NCBI GenBank assembly: GCA_963817435.1
Contig: CAWFNY010000004.1
Coordinates: 103,459 to 167,458, forward strand
Direction: 5' to 3'
DNA length: 64,000 bases
DNA from: JADJOM01 sp963817435
Lineage (GTDB): Bacteria > Gemmatimonadota > Gemmatimonadetes > Gemmatimonadales > GWC2-71-9
A model generated the notes under the pieces. It was not told the origin of the DNA. It saw only the letters and a program-made list of their open reading frames with translations, and ran no database searches. Below, in pieces: positions 32,235 to 39,817 of this stretch. The position numbers and the translations under genes are program-made. Each line of letters starts with the position of its first letter. The first letter of the stretch is position 1.

Positions 32235-32366
32235 TGTCATCCCGAGCGCCGCTTTGTCATCCCGATCACCGCTTTGTCATCCCGAGCGCAGCGAGGGATC
32301 TCTGGCCACAGGCACCGGCGCTCCCCCGCAGGGATCCCTCGGTCGCTGTGCTCCCTCGGGATGACA
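32235..32366. repeat. palindrome with triplicated left-arm start
   Basis: The left-arm start TTGTCATCCCGA occurs three times at 20-bp steps (32235, 32255, 32275) before one full palindrome ending at 32366. Each truncated copy is joined by GCCGC or CACCGC to the next, which suggests slippage or repeated end-joining at the arm. Confidence 0.85.
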
Positions 32367-32405
32367 AACTGGGCCCGGTGCCGGAACCCCAAGTCCCGAT
32401 TTAGG

Positions 32406-32434
32406 TTGACCCAGCCCCACCCGATAACTAGCTT
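32406..32434 (+). promoter_or_regulatory. promoter of tRNA-Ala
   Basis: TTGACC (32406-32411), 17-bp spacer, TAGCTT (32429-32434); the tRNA begins 15 bp after the -10 box. Spacing and position fit a sigma70-type promoter. Confidence 0.6.
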
Positions 32435-32448
32435 ACCGTCCCTTCCAA

Positions 32449-32521
32449 GGGGCTGTAGCTCAGCTGGGAGAGCGCTGCAATCGCACTGCAGAGGTCAGGG
32501 GTTCGATCCCCCTCAGCTCCA
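32449..32521 (+). tRNA. tRNA-Ala (anticodon CGC)
   Basis: A 73-nt tRNA cloverleaf. Acceptor GGGGCTG pairs with CAGCTCC and contains the alanine identity pair G3:U70. D-arm sequence AGCTCAGCTGGGAGAGC, anticodon stem CTGCA/TGCAG with loop ATCGCAC (anticodon CGC), T-loop GTTCGATCC, discriminator A. CCA is not encoded (ATACCAC follows), so CCA must be added after trimming. Confidence 0.95.
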
Positions 32522-32526
32522 TACCA

Positions 32527-32803
32527 CAGGACAGCAGGACAGCAGGGAAGAGGGAAGAGGGAAGGGGAACAGCCCCTCCCGCTTCCCTCTTTCGTTTCCC
32601 TCCCGTCCCCCCGTCCACCTGTCCTCTCGTCCTCCCGTCCCCACCGTCCTCCCACTCCTGTTTCCTCTTCCCTCTTCCCTCTTCCTTTCTCTTCCCCCCG
32701 GCCCCCTCGTTTGTCATCCCGAGGGAGCGGAGCGACCGAGGGATCCCTTCCGGCCAGCACCGGTGCTCACCGGTAGAGATCCCTCGCTCCGCTCGGGATG
32801 ACA
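32527..32803. repeat. composite element after tRNA-Ala
   Basis: This gene-free stretch holds GGGAAGA heptamers (32545-32566), a degenerate CCTCCCGTCC-type tract (32597-32660), TCTTCCC heptamers (32668-32692) and the palindrome (32712-32803). Both simple-repeat families and the palindrome meet here. The HD-GYP gene begins 33 bp later. Confidence 0.85.
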
Positions 32804-32836
32804 TGAGTCGGGCCCGGCCCTCTTTTTGCCTTCCTA

Positions 32837-34282
32837 ATGGCCGTGACCGCGATTTTCAACGACTTAGCCCCGGTCGCCGGCCCGCAGTCCGGCACTTTGC
32901 CTCGGCCCGTCGTCCAGGCGGGGGCCGACACGGCCGTAGTCCGCCTGTCCGAAGTCGTCTCGGCACTCTCCTACGCCCTGGACATCACCGAGGGGCAGCC
33001 GGCTGGCCACGCCGTCCGGACCTGTGTCATCGGGATGCGACTGGCCGACCTGGTCCACCTCTCTCCCGACGAGAAGTCCTCCCTCTACTACGCCCTGCTC
33101 CTCAAGGACCTCGGCTGCTCCAGCAACGCCGCCCGGCTCGCCCGGCTCTTCAAGGCGGACGATCTGGCGCTCAAGCGGGCCCACAAGGTCACCGACTGGA
33201 CCAGGGGCGCGGAATCGGCCAGCTACGCCTTTCATCACTCCCGTCCCGCCCAGGGGCCACTGGCCCGGGCGTGGCACACCCTGATGATGGGAATGACGGA
33301 GCAGGGCAGCGGCCGAGAGATGACGGAGACCCGCTGCGAGCGGGGCGCCGACATCGCCGGCATGCTGGGCCTCGACCGCGCCACGCAGGACGCGATCCGG
33401 GCGCTCGACGAGCATTGGGACGGGCGGGGGATGCCCTACTACCGCAAGGGAGACCAGATCCCGCTGCTGGGGCGGATCGCGGGGCTGGCGCAGACCGTCG
33501 AGGTGTTCGCGAGCGCGTTCGGGGTCGGGACGGCATTCGACGTCGCCCGGGCACGCAGCGGCACCTGGTTCGATCCGGCGCTGGTCGAGGTCCTGCTGGA
33601 GCTCGAACACGAGCACGCCTTCTGGGGCACCCTCGTCGCCACCGATCAGCTCGAGTACGTCGCCGACCTGGAGCCGGCCGACCGCGTGCTGTTCGCCGAC
33701 GAGGCTCGCCTCGACCAGGTCGCGGAGGCCTTCGCCAAGGTCATCGACGCCAAGTCTCCCTATACCGCGCTCCACTCGGTCGGGGTTGCCTCGGTCGCCG
33801 TCGCGATCGGCCGGGGGCTCGGCTGCTCGGAGACCGATCTCACCACCCTCAGGCGTGCCGGCCTGCTGCACGACATCGGCAAGCTCGGGGTCTCGAACCA
33901 GATCCTGGACAAGCCGGGGCGGCTCACGCCGGAGGAGATCCTGGCGGTGCAGCAGCATCCGCGGCACACGCTGGAGATCCTGGTGCGGGTGCGGCGCTTC
34001 GCGGAGTTCGCGGAGATGGCGGCGGCGCACCATGAGAAGCTGGATGGCAGTGGCTATCACCTGGGGATCTGGGGGATGCAGCTCTCGCCGATGGCGCGGA
34101 TCCTGGCGGTGGCGGACATCTGCGAGGCGCTGAGCGCGGAGCGCCCCTACCGGAAGGCACTGCCCCGGGACGAGGTGCTGAAGATCATGCAGAAGCAGGT
34201 CGGCACCGGCCTCTGCCCGATGGCGTTCGAGGTGCTGGAGAGCCTGCCGGATCTGGGGCTGCCCCGGACGGTGACGGAGTAG
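32837..34282 (+). CDS. HD-GYP-type phosphohydrolase with degenerate GYP
   Basis: A 481-residue protein with two HD-like halves. The first (residues ~30-200) has a decayed HD pattern (LLLKDLGCSSNAARL, ALDEHWDGRG). The second is a full HD-GYP domain: YTALHSVGVASVAVAIG, RAGLLHDIGKLGVSNQILDKPGRLTPEE, then HHEKLDGSGYH near residue 400. HD-GYP proteins hydrolyse cyclic di-GMP to GMP; the usual GYP triplet is GYH here, which might weaken activity or partner binding. No receiver or membrane domain is present. The tandem layout is common in proteins tied to nucleotide signalling. Confidence 0.88.
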   Translation: MAVTAIFNDLAPVAGPQSGTLPRPVVQAGADTAVVRLSEVVSALSYALDITEGQPAGHAVRTCVIGMRLADLVHLSPDEKSSLYYALLLKDLGCSSNAARLARLFKADDLALKRAHKVTDWTRGAESASYAFHHSRPAQGPLARAWHTLMMGMTEQGSGREMTETRCERGADIAGMLGLDRATQDAIRALDEHWDGRGMPYYRKGDQIPLLGRIAGLAQTVEVFASAFGVGTAFDVARARSGTWFDPALVEVLLELEHEHAFWGTLVATDQLEYVADLEPADRVLFADEARLDQVAEAFAKVIDAKSPYTALHSVGVASVAVAIGRGLGCSETDLTTLRRAGLLHDIGKLGVSNQILDKPGRLTPEEILAVQQHPRHTLEILVRVRRFAEFAEMAAAHHEKLDGSGYHLGIWGMQLSPMARILAVADICEALSAERPYRKALPRDEVLKIMQKQVGTGLCPMAFEVLESLPDLGLPRTVTE

Positions 34283-34285
34283 GGG

Positions 34286-34490
34286 GAACTGAAGGGAAGA
34301 GGGAAGGGGGAAGGGGGAAGGGGGAAGGGCCGTTTGTCATCCCGAGGGAGCGCAGCGACCGAGGGATCCCTCCGGGTGGGCGCCGGTGCCCATGGCTAGA
34401 GATCCCTCGCTCCGCTCGGGATGACAACACGAAGGGCGAAGCCTCTTCCCTCGTCCCTCTTCCCTCTTCCCCCTTCCCTCTTCCCTCAAC
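34286..34490. repeat. composite inverted element after the HD-GYP gene
   Basis: GGGAAGA/GGGGAAG heptamers (34295-34328), palindrome (34335-34426) and TCTTCCC heptamers (34442-34489). A C-rich stretch without features leads from here to tRNA-Gln. Confidence 0.9.
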
Positions 34491-34577
34491 ACCCGGCTCC
34501 CCCAATCGCCCGAGCCCGGGCCCCGGCCCCCGGCCTTCCCAGACCCCCCTCTCCCCGCTAGTTTATTGCCCTCCTGA

Positions 34578-34650
34578 TGCCCCTTGGTGTAACTGGCAAC
34601 ACGCCTGACTCTGGATCAGGAGAGTCCTGGTTCGAGCCCAGGAGGGGCAA
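34578..34650 (+). tRNA. tRNA-Gln (anticodon CTG)
   Basis: A 73-nt cloverleaf. Acceptor TGCCCCT pairs with AGGGGCA, D-arm TTGGTGTAACTGGCAACAC, anticodon stem CCTGA/TCAGG with loop CTCTGGA (anticodon CTG), T-loop GTTCGAGCC, discriminator A; CCA is not encoded. Its last 19 nt (TCGAGCCCAGGAGGGGCAA) are repeated at 34699-34717, and shorter pieces recur at 36643 and 36798. Confidence 0.95.
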
Positions 34651-34651
34651 T

Positions 34652-34682
34652 GCCCACCGTGAAAACGGTGGGCCTTTGTTTT
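34652..34682 (+). terminator. Rho-independent terminator of tRNA-Gln
   Basis: GCCCACCGT (34652-34660), GAAA loop, ACGGTGGGC (34665-34673), then CTTTGTTTT. A 9-bp stem with tetraloop and T-rich tail, starting 2 bp after the tRNA. Confidence 0.9.
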
Positions 34683-34698
34683 GGGTTCGGCCTGCGGC

Positions 34699-34852
34699 TC
34701 GAGCCCAGGAGGGGCAACTGACGAGGCCGCTTTCGAGGCGGCCTCGTTGCTTTCCCTACCCCGCGGCCTTGTCATCCCGAGCGGAGCGAGGGATCCCTCA
34801 AACTCCGATCCGGACTGCGCCGGCCGTGTTTGTCTGGGGGTGCGCCCTGCGG
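34699..34852. repeat. direct repeat copy 1: tRNA-Gln 3' end, hairpin and half palindrome
   Basis: A 19-nt copy of the tRNA-Gln 3' end (34699-34717), a terminator-like hairpin and a left half of the dispersed palindrome (from 34770). From 34703 to ~34852 it matches 36643-36793 with about ten changes in 150 bp. The two copies bracket the RiPP-like cassette. They look like attachment-site or unequal-crossover remnants at a tRNA; no integrase is present. Confidence 0.8.
34721..34747 (+). terminator. terminator-like hairpin in direct repeat copy 1
   Basis: ACGAGGCCGC (34721-34730), loop TTTCGAG, GCGGCCTCGT (34738-34747), followed by TGCTTTCCC. A 10-bp perfect stem; the tail is only weakly T-rich. 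Confidence 0.55.
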
Positions 34853-35070
34853 CTCGAGCTGGCCCCTCAGGCCTTCGAGCACTCTCGCTGGACCGCGCCG
34901 ACGCACGTCCAGGCCTGGCGGGCGGGCCCATCGCGACGCGAACGGCGACCGTCGGCGGCCCCCCGATCTCGTGCCGGCTCGCTCCGATCTGGCGGCAGCC
35001 AATCCCGCCCCATAACTTGAAACCCGCATGGAGTCCCCCGAATTCCCCCTCACAATCGACAGGCGGCACC

Positions 35071-35226
35071 ATGGCAAAGAAACCCGGCGCCAGATCGAGC
35101 AAGACCAAGCTCAAGCGGAAGACGCTCAAGACTCTCCAGCCCAGAGCCGTGCGGAACACTCAGCAGGGCAAGGTCGTCGGTGGCAAGATGGCCGCCGCGA
35201 GTCACGCCCTTAACTGCCCGGGCTAG
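35071..35226 (+). CDS. candidate RiPP precursor peptide with double-Gly leader
   Basis: A 51-residue basic peptide. Its N-terminal part reads TKLKRKTLKTLQ...GKVVGGK, the K-L-x-L-x-K-x-T-(L/I)-x-x-L ... V-x-G-G pattern of class I lanthipeptide and related double-glycine leaders. Cutting after Gly38 would release KMAAASHALNCPG, a 13-residue core with one His, one Asn and one Cys. An AGGCGG ribosome site (35061-35066) lies 4 nt before the ATG. The next gene, 78 bp on, is a JmjC/cupin-type oxygenase that could hydroxylate the core. The longer open frame to 34681 runs through tRNA-derived repeat and is rejected. Being a RiPP precursor is inference from pattern and context. Confidence 0.6.
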   Translation: MAKKPGARSSKTKLKRKTLKTLQPRAVRNTQQGKVVGGKMAAASHALNCPG

Positions 35227-35304
35227 AAGCGCGGCCAACCACAGAGCGCCAGGCGGCGCGGTCAGCCCTCGTGGCCCGGCAGGCGCGGGGGCTGAAATGG
35301 TGAT

Positions 35305-36516
35305 ATGCAACTTCCTGACCTTCCGCAGTTCATCGAACGCCACTGGCGAACGGCACCCCTCTACCTTCCCGGACATCAGGTCGCCCGCCCGCTGCGGGAG
35401 GCGCAGATCTTCCAGATTCTGCTGGCGGCGAGCGAGAGTTACCAGCGCGACGGCTCGGCCGGCTTCCGCTGCTACACGCCTCGGGAAGCAAACCCCCGTC
35501 CCTATCTGACGTGCCGAGAGGATGCATCGCTCGGCCAGTACCTGCGCCGCATCGTGCGCCAGGTGGACGGCTCGGACTTCACCCTGATCCTGAACCGATG
35601 CCAGGCATTCGATTTCGAGTTGTGGGACAGGCTGCGCGCATTCCTGGCGCCACTCTTCGCCGCGAGCGGTGTCTGTCTGGATAGCGATGCAGCGTTGTTC
35701 CTGAGCCGGGCCGACACCACGGTGTTCGGCATCCACCAGGAGCCCTTCGACAACTTCTTCTTTCAGCTCGAGGGTCGTAAACAGTTCCATCTCTGGCCAC
35801 CGGACCACGATCTCCCGATGAAGTGGCACCGGGCCACTGAGTACCAGGAGCTGCTCGGCGACGCGATCAGCGTGACGCTGGCGCCCGGCGATGTCCTGTA
35901 CATGCCCTCCGGCTACTTCCATGTCGCCGACACCGAGCCCCACGAAGTCTCGCTGTATCTCGGCGTGAGTCTGCGCACCAGCGAGGACCTGGTCCTGCAC
36001 CTGGTTCGGGACGAAGCGGTGCGAATGGCTAGGGGCCGGCTCGGGCTGCGCAGCACCACCCCGTTCATCAAGCCGCGAAGCAAGCGCCCCGACCGCATCA
36101 CCCTTCCCCCGGAGATTGCCAGGACCGCTCGCGCGTTCAGCTCGATGGATCCGACCTGGCCGGTCACCATGAGATGGCTGCAAGCCCTCAGCAGTTCGGG
36201 TTTCGCGGACATCGCCGGCTGCCCCGGCTTCGGACTCACCGAGGACGATGCTGTCGTCGCGCTCCGGCCGGACGCAATCCTCTGCGCCAGCCACGGGGAG
36301 GATGCCGCGTGTGCCGTTAACGGTACGCTCATCGAGTTCCCCACAAGCCAGGCACTCTTCGGCCTCATCCGTCGGCTGAATCGTGGCAGGCCCGAGCCAG
36401 TGCGGGCGTTGCTCGACCGGTTCGCCGGCGACTGGGACGATCTGCGGGTGGAGCGTCAGGCCCTGCTCGATCTCCTGGTTCGGATCGGGCAGGCACACGG
36501 ATTGAAGAAGTCTTGA
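35305..36516 (+). CDS. JmjC/cupin_4-type Fe(II)/2-oxoglutarate oxygenase
   Basis: A 403-residue protein with a JmjC-like jelly roll at about residues 90-225. The facial triad is His144 and Glu146 in FGIHQEPFDN and His206 in PSGYFHVAD. The pattern FFFQLEGRKQFHLWPP and APGDVLYMPSGYFH is that of cupin_4 peptide or protein hydroxylases such as YcfD and FIH. Glu in place of the usual Asp at the second ligand is tolerated in the superfamily. The C-terminal ~150 residues are helical/winged-helix-like, as in ribosomal oxygenases. It follows a 51-residue double-Gly peptide gene and both lie between direct repeats, so the peptide is a likely substrate. Confidence 0.82.
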   Translation: MQLPDLPQFIERHWRTAPLYLPGHQVARPLREAQIFQILLAASESYQRDGSAGFRCYTPREANPRPYLTCREDASLGQYLRRIVRQVDGSDFTLILNRCQAFDFELWDRLRAFLAPLFAASGVCLDSDAALFLSRADTTVFGIHQEPFDNFFFQLEGRKQFHLWPPDHDLPMKWHRATEYQELLGDAISVTLAPGDVLYMPSGYFHVADTEPHEVSLYLGVSLRTSEDLVLHLVRDEAVRMARGRLGLRSTTPFIKPRSKRPDRITLPPEIARTARAFSSMDPTWPVTMRWLQALSSSGFADIAGCPGFGLTEDDAVVALRPDAILCASHGEDAACAVNGTLIEFPTSQALFGLIRRLNRGRPEPVRALLDRFAGDWDDLRVERQALLDLLVRIGQAHGLKKS

Positions 36517-36937
36517 AGTTCCACCCCTCCGGGTTCTTCGGGCTCCGGACGCCCCTCCTGACGAGTGACTGTTTCCTGCCCACACCTCGCAGAGCGGCTG
36601 GTGCATCTGCACTGCAACCGGATGCTCAGCGGGGAGGCGCGTGCCCAGGAGGGGCAACTGGCGAGGCCGCTTTCGAGGCGGCCTAGTTGCTTTCCCTACC
36701 CCGCGGCCTTGTCATCCCGAGCGGAGCGAGGGATCCCTCAAACTCCGATCCGGATTGTGCCGGCCGCGTTTGTTTGGGGGGCTCGCCCTGCGGGCCGATC
36801 CCCGGAGGGGCAATTCGAAGGGCGACCGTCGCTTAGCGACGGTCGCCCTTCTCCTGTTTGCTGGTGGTGAGTAAAGCACTGCATGAATTACTCATCCACT
36901 GTCAGGGCACCCAGCCCCCGGACCGGAGGGACGCAGA
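36517..36937. repeat. direct repeat copy 2 of the tRNA-Gln-derived module
   Basis: No gene is seen in this 421-bp stretch. Copy 2 of the 150-bp direct repeat lies at 36643-36793 (tRNA 3' piece GCCCAGGAGGGGCAACTG, hairpin 36661-36687 with one mismatch, half palindrome from 36710). A third tRNA-like piece, CCCCGGAGGGGCAA (36800-36813), is followed by a strong hairpin. The flanks show nothing recognisable. Confidence 0.8.
36818..36856 (+). terminator. strong terminator hairpin ending the cassette
   Basis: AAGGGCGACCGTCGC (36818-36832), loop TTA, GCGACGGTCGCCCTT (36836-36850), then CTCCTGTTTG. A 15-bp perfect stem directly after another tRNA-Gln 3' piece; it would stop transcripts from the cassette. 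Confidence 0.75.
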
Positions 36938-37465
36938 CTATGGATAGCAGATCCCCGCGTTCCCGGGATCCTGGCTCGACGAGGCGACCGGCGCGACACC
37001 CAGACTGCCAACCGGCGTGTACAACAGCCGGCCGTCATGCCAGAGGAACCCGCTCTTGTAGGCGCAGAGCCGTGCCGGGCCCGGCGACACCTGGGTGACT
37101 GCCACCTGGATCAGGCCGGATAGATGGAGGGTGCAGGCGTCGTGCAGGTCCGGGTCGTTGCAGTCGATCACAAGATCGGCAGATACGTCACTCGTGGCCT
37201 GGGGACTGCCCACCGGCACCCAGGCGTCGCCGTAACGGATGTATGCCTGCCAACGGTACGGCAGCTCAGCGGAGATGGAGTAGCCCGGTGGAGTTGTGGG
37301 ATTCACGGAGGCAACGAACTCCGCCGGCTCGAGCGCCGGGACCCCACCACCCCCACCGCCTCCACCACCACCTGCTCCCCCGCTGCCGAAGGAGTCGTTG
37401 TTCGAGCAGGCGAGCAGGAGAAATCCGGCGGACAACGGACCAGATAGGCAGGAACGCCAGGCCAT
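36938..37465 (-). CDS. small lipoprotein with poly-Gly linker
   Basis: About 175 residues from the ATG at 37465, chosen because it yields a lipoprotein signal (MAWRSCLSGPLSAGFLLLAC). Directly after the Cys comes SNNDSFGSGGAG and a run of ten glycines, then a globular part with four Cys (VIDCNDPDLHDACTLHL, RLCAYKSGF, NAGICYP). No family is recognised. It is probably outer-membrane anchored, with the Gly run acting as a tether. It is followed upstream by the 98-bp repeat array. Confidence 0.65.
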   Translation of the reverse strand: MAWRSCLSGPLSAGFLLLACSNNDSFGSGGAGGGGGGGGGGVPALEPAEFVASVNPTTPPGYSISAELPYRWQAYIRYGDAWVPVGSPQATSDVSADLVIDCNDPDLHDACTLHLSGLIQVAVTQVSPGPARLCAYKSGFLWHDGRLLYTPVGSLGVAPVASSSQDPGNAGICYP

Positions 37466-37544
37466 GGCCACCTCCAGGGCTCTGTCGGCCACAAACATGA
37501 AGTCCGGCACCATGGGTCGCAAGTCATCGCGACTTCACTGCCTT

Positions 37545-38028
37545 CGTCATCCCGAGTGCAGTCTTTGTCATCCCGAGCGCAGCGAGGGATCCCTCCGAAC
37601 TCCGAGCCGAACCCCAAGAGATCCCTCGGTCGCTTCGCTCTCTCGGGATGACAAACCTGCCTTTGTCATCCCGAGCGCAGCGAGGGATCCCTCCGAACTT
37701 CGAGCCGAACCTCAAGAGATCCCTCGGTCGCTCCGCTCTCTCGGGATGACAAACCTGGCTTTGTCATCCCGAGCGCAGCGAGGGATCCCTCCGAGCTCCG
37801 AGCCGAACCTCAAGAGATCCCTCGGTCGCTCCGCTCCCTCGGGATGACAAACCTGGCTTTGTCATCCCGAGCGCAGCGAGGGATCCCTCCGAGCTCCGAG
37901 CCGAACCTCAAGAGATCCCTCGGTCGCTCCGCTCTCTCGGGATGACAAACCTGCCTTTGTCATCCCGAGCGCAGCGAGGGATCCCTCCGAACTCCGAGCC
38001 GCACCCCAAGAGCTCTCTCGGGATGACA
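37545..38028. repeat. tandem array of palindromes, exact 98-bp period
   Basis: A truncated arm (37545) precedes five palindromes whose left arms start at 37566, 37664, 37762, 37860 and 37958, each exactly 98 bp apart. Units are nearly identical (loop CTCCGAAC/GCTCCGAGCCGAAC); the last is deleted in the middle. The even period with few changes indicates recent unit duplication, not independent insertions. Confidence 0.93.
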
Positions 38029-38045
38029 AGCGTCGGGAGTCGCCC

Positions 38046-39561
38046 TCACTGCCCGCCCAGAAACGCCCCCACGTCCTCCTTCATCTGCCTGAGCGACTCC
38101 TCGTTCACGTACATCATGTGCCCCGCGTCGTAGTACTTCGTGGTGATGCGCTGGCTCGCCTCCGGCGGCAGGCCGAGATGGGAGAGGGTGTACTCCGTGG
38201 CGAGGAACGGGGTCGCGAGGTCGAACCGGCCGGAGAGCACCAGCACCCGGAGCTTGGGATTGAACTGCAGCGCATGCGCGAGGTCGGGCGCGGTGTTGAC
38301 GAAGCCCTGCTGTCCGCCGGGGGCGCGGTGCTTGAAGTCCCACGCCTGGTACAGCTCCCCCGGGCCCGAGATCCGGTAGTCCCGGTCGGTCGGGAAGTTG
38401 AGCTCGCGGTGGTAGTAGTCGAGAAAGGCCGCGGTGTACGCCGCCTCGATGCTGGCCGACTGCGGATCGTACTCGGCGTTCTGGGTGAGCGGGTCGAAGG
38501 TCCCGCCGGTGAAGCGGCTGTCGAGCCGGCCGATGGTGATGCGGTGGTCCCGGAGCAGTTCGGCGGTGTACTCCCCCTCGGTCACCCGCAGGTTCGCCTT
38601 CAGGATGTAGTCCACCGACAGCCCCGTGAACTGGTGCATCTGTTCGGCGATGCTGTCCCGCTCGGCAGGGCTCAGCCGGTCGCCTTTCATCAGCGCGGTG
38701 GTGTAGGGTCCGAGCGCAAAGGCGCGGGCCCGGTCGAGGAAGGGCCCGAGCTGGGCCGGCCGGTTGGGGAGCGCCTTGTGGTACCAGCTCGTCGCCGCGA
38801 AGGTCGGCAGGAAGAGCGGGAAAGGTCCGCTCGTTGCCGGGCCAGTCGAACAGCGCCTCGACGTCCAGCGCCACCGAGACCAGCACCACCCCGTTGAACG
38901 ACATGCCGAGCTGGGTCTGCAGGTAGTCCACCATCCCGGCGGAGCGGGTGGTGCCGTAGCTCTCGCCGAACAGGTAGCGGGGCGAGTTCCAGCGGCCGGT
39001 CTCGGTCACGTACTGGTGGATGAACCGGCTCATCTCCTCGATGTCGGCATCCACGCCCCAGAAGTCCTTGTCCTTCTTCTTGCCGACCGCCTTGCTGACA
39101 CCGGTGCCGACGGGGTCGATCATCACGATGTCGGTCTTGTCGAGCGGGCTGTACTCGTTGTCGACCACGCGGTAGGGCGGGGGCGGGGTGGGGCCGGCGT
39201 CGGTGACCACGATGCGCCGGGGGCCGAGTGCGCCCATGTGGAGCCAGATGGAGGCGGAGCCGGGGCCGCCGTTGTAGGCGAAGGTGATGGGGCGGGTGGC
39301 CGGGTCCTTCACGTCCTGCTTGATGTAGGCGACGTAGCCGATGGCGGCGCTGGGTTCGCCGTCCTTGTCGCGGAGGATCAGGGTGCCGGCGGTGGCGGTG
39401 TAGGCGATCGGCCGGCCGCCGATGGTGATGCTGTGGCGGGTGACGTACTGCTCCGCCTTGGGCGGCGCCTTGGCGGTGGTGTCTTTCGTTTCCGCCTGCG
39501 CGAGGAGCGGCTGGGCCGGGAGGATCGCGAGGGCGAGCAGGGCGAGGGTGCGGCTGAGCAT
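38046..39561 (-). CDS. S10-family serine carboxypeptidase, one frameshift in the assembly
   Basis: A secreted peptidase of ~505 residues (signal MLSRTLALLALAILPAQPLLAQ). Catalytic residues of S10 enzymes are present: GGPGSAS oxyanion loop, LFGESYGTTRSAG (Ser), LSGRFDLATPF (Asp) and YYDAGHMMY (His). The frame breaks at about 38818-38820: minus-strand TTTCCCGC should read TTTCCGC to continue as RTFPLFLPTFAATSWYHKALP. The C-terminal part (38046-38690) is intact. A single extra C in a short homopolymer is most likely a sequencing error, so the gene is probably functional. It should cleave C-terminal residues from peptides outside the cytoplasm. Confidence 0.85.
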
Positions 39562-39631
39562 GGCGGAGAGCGGGCTTGGTTAGAGGATGGGGAGAATGTA
39601 CCGGCCGGGGCGGGGCGGGGTAGACCCGGTT

Positions 39632-39817
39632 TGTCATCCCGAGCCTGTCTTTGTCATCCCGAGCCAGCCTTTGTCATCCCGAGCGCAGCGAGGGATCCCT
39701 TCGAGCTCCGAGCCGAACCCCAAGGGATCCCTCGGTCGTTGCACTCCCTCGGGATGACAAACCTGCCGTTGTCTTCCCGAGCCGGCCTTTGTCATCCCGA
39801 GCGCAGCGAGGGATCAC
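39632..39817. repeat. palindrome cluster that cuts the 3' end of an acyl-CoA dehydrogenase
   Basis: Two truncated left arms (39632, 39652), one full palindrome (39673-39757), another truncated arm with GTTGTCTTCCCGAG and a final half palindrome ending at ~39817 inside the dehydrogenase gene. Bases 39723-39815 are identical to 41848-41940. Confidence 0.88.

Noticed and set aside
34699..34717. A second tRNA-Gln gene
   Set aside because: Only the 3' 19 nt are present; there is no D-arm or anticodon arm.
34681..35226. 181-residue protein ending in the double-Gly peptide
   Set aside because: Its first ~130 residues are translated tRNA fragment, hairpin and half palindrome; the internal ATG at 35071 has a ribosome site and begins the leader-like part.
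37524..38028. Small frames such as MTNLPLSSRAQRGIPP across palindrome arrays
   Set aside because: These are translated repeats found in many frames, with no ribosome sites and no conservation independent of the DNA palindrome.
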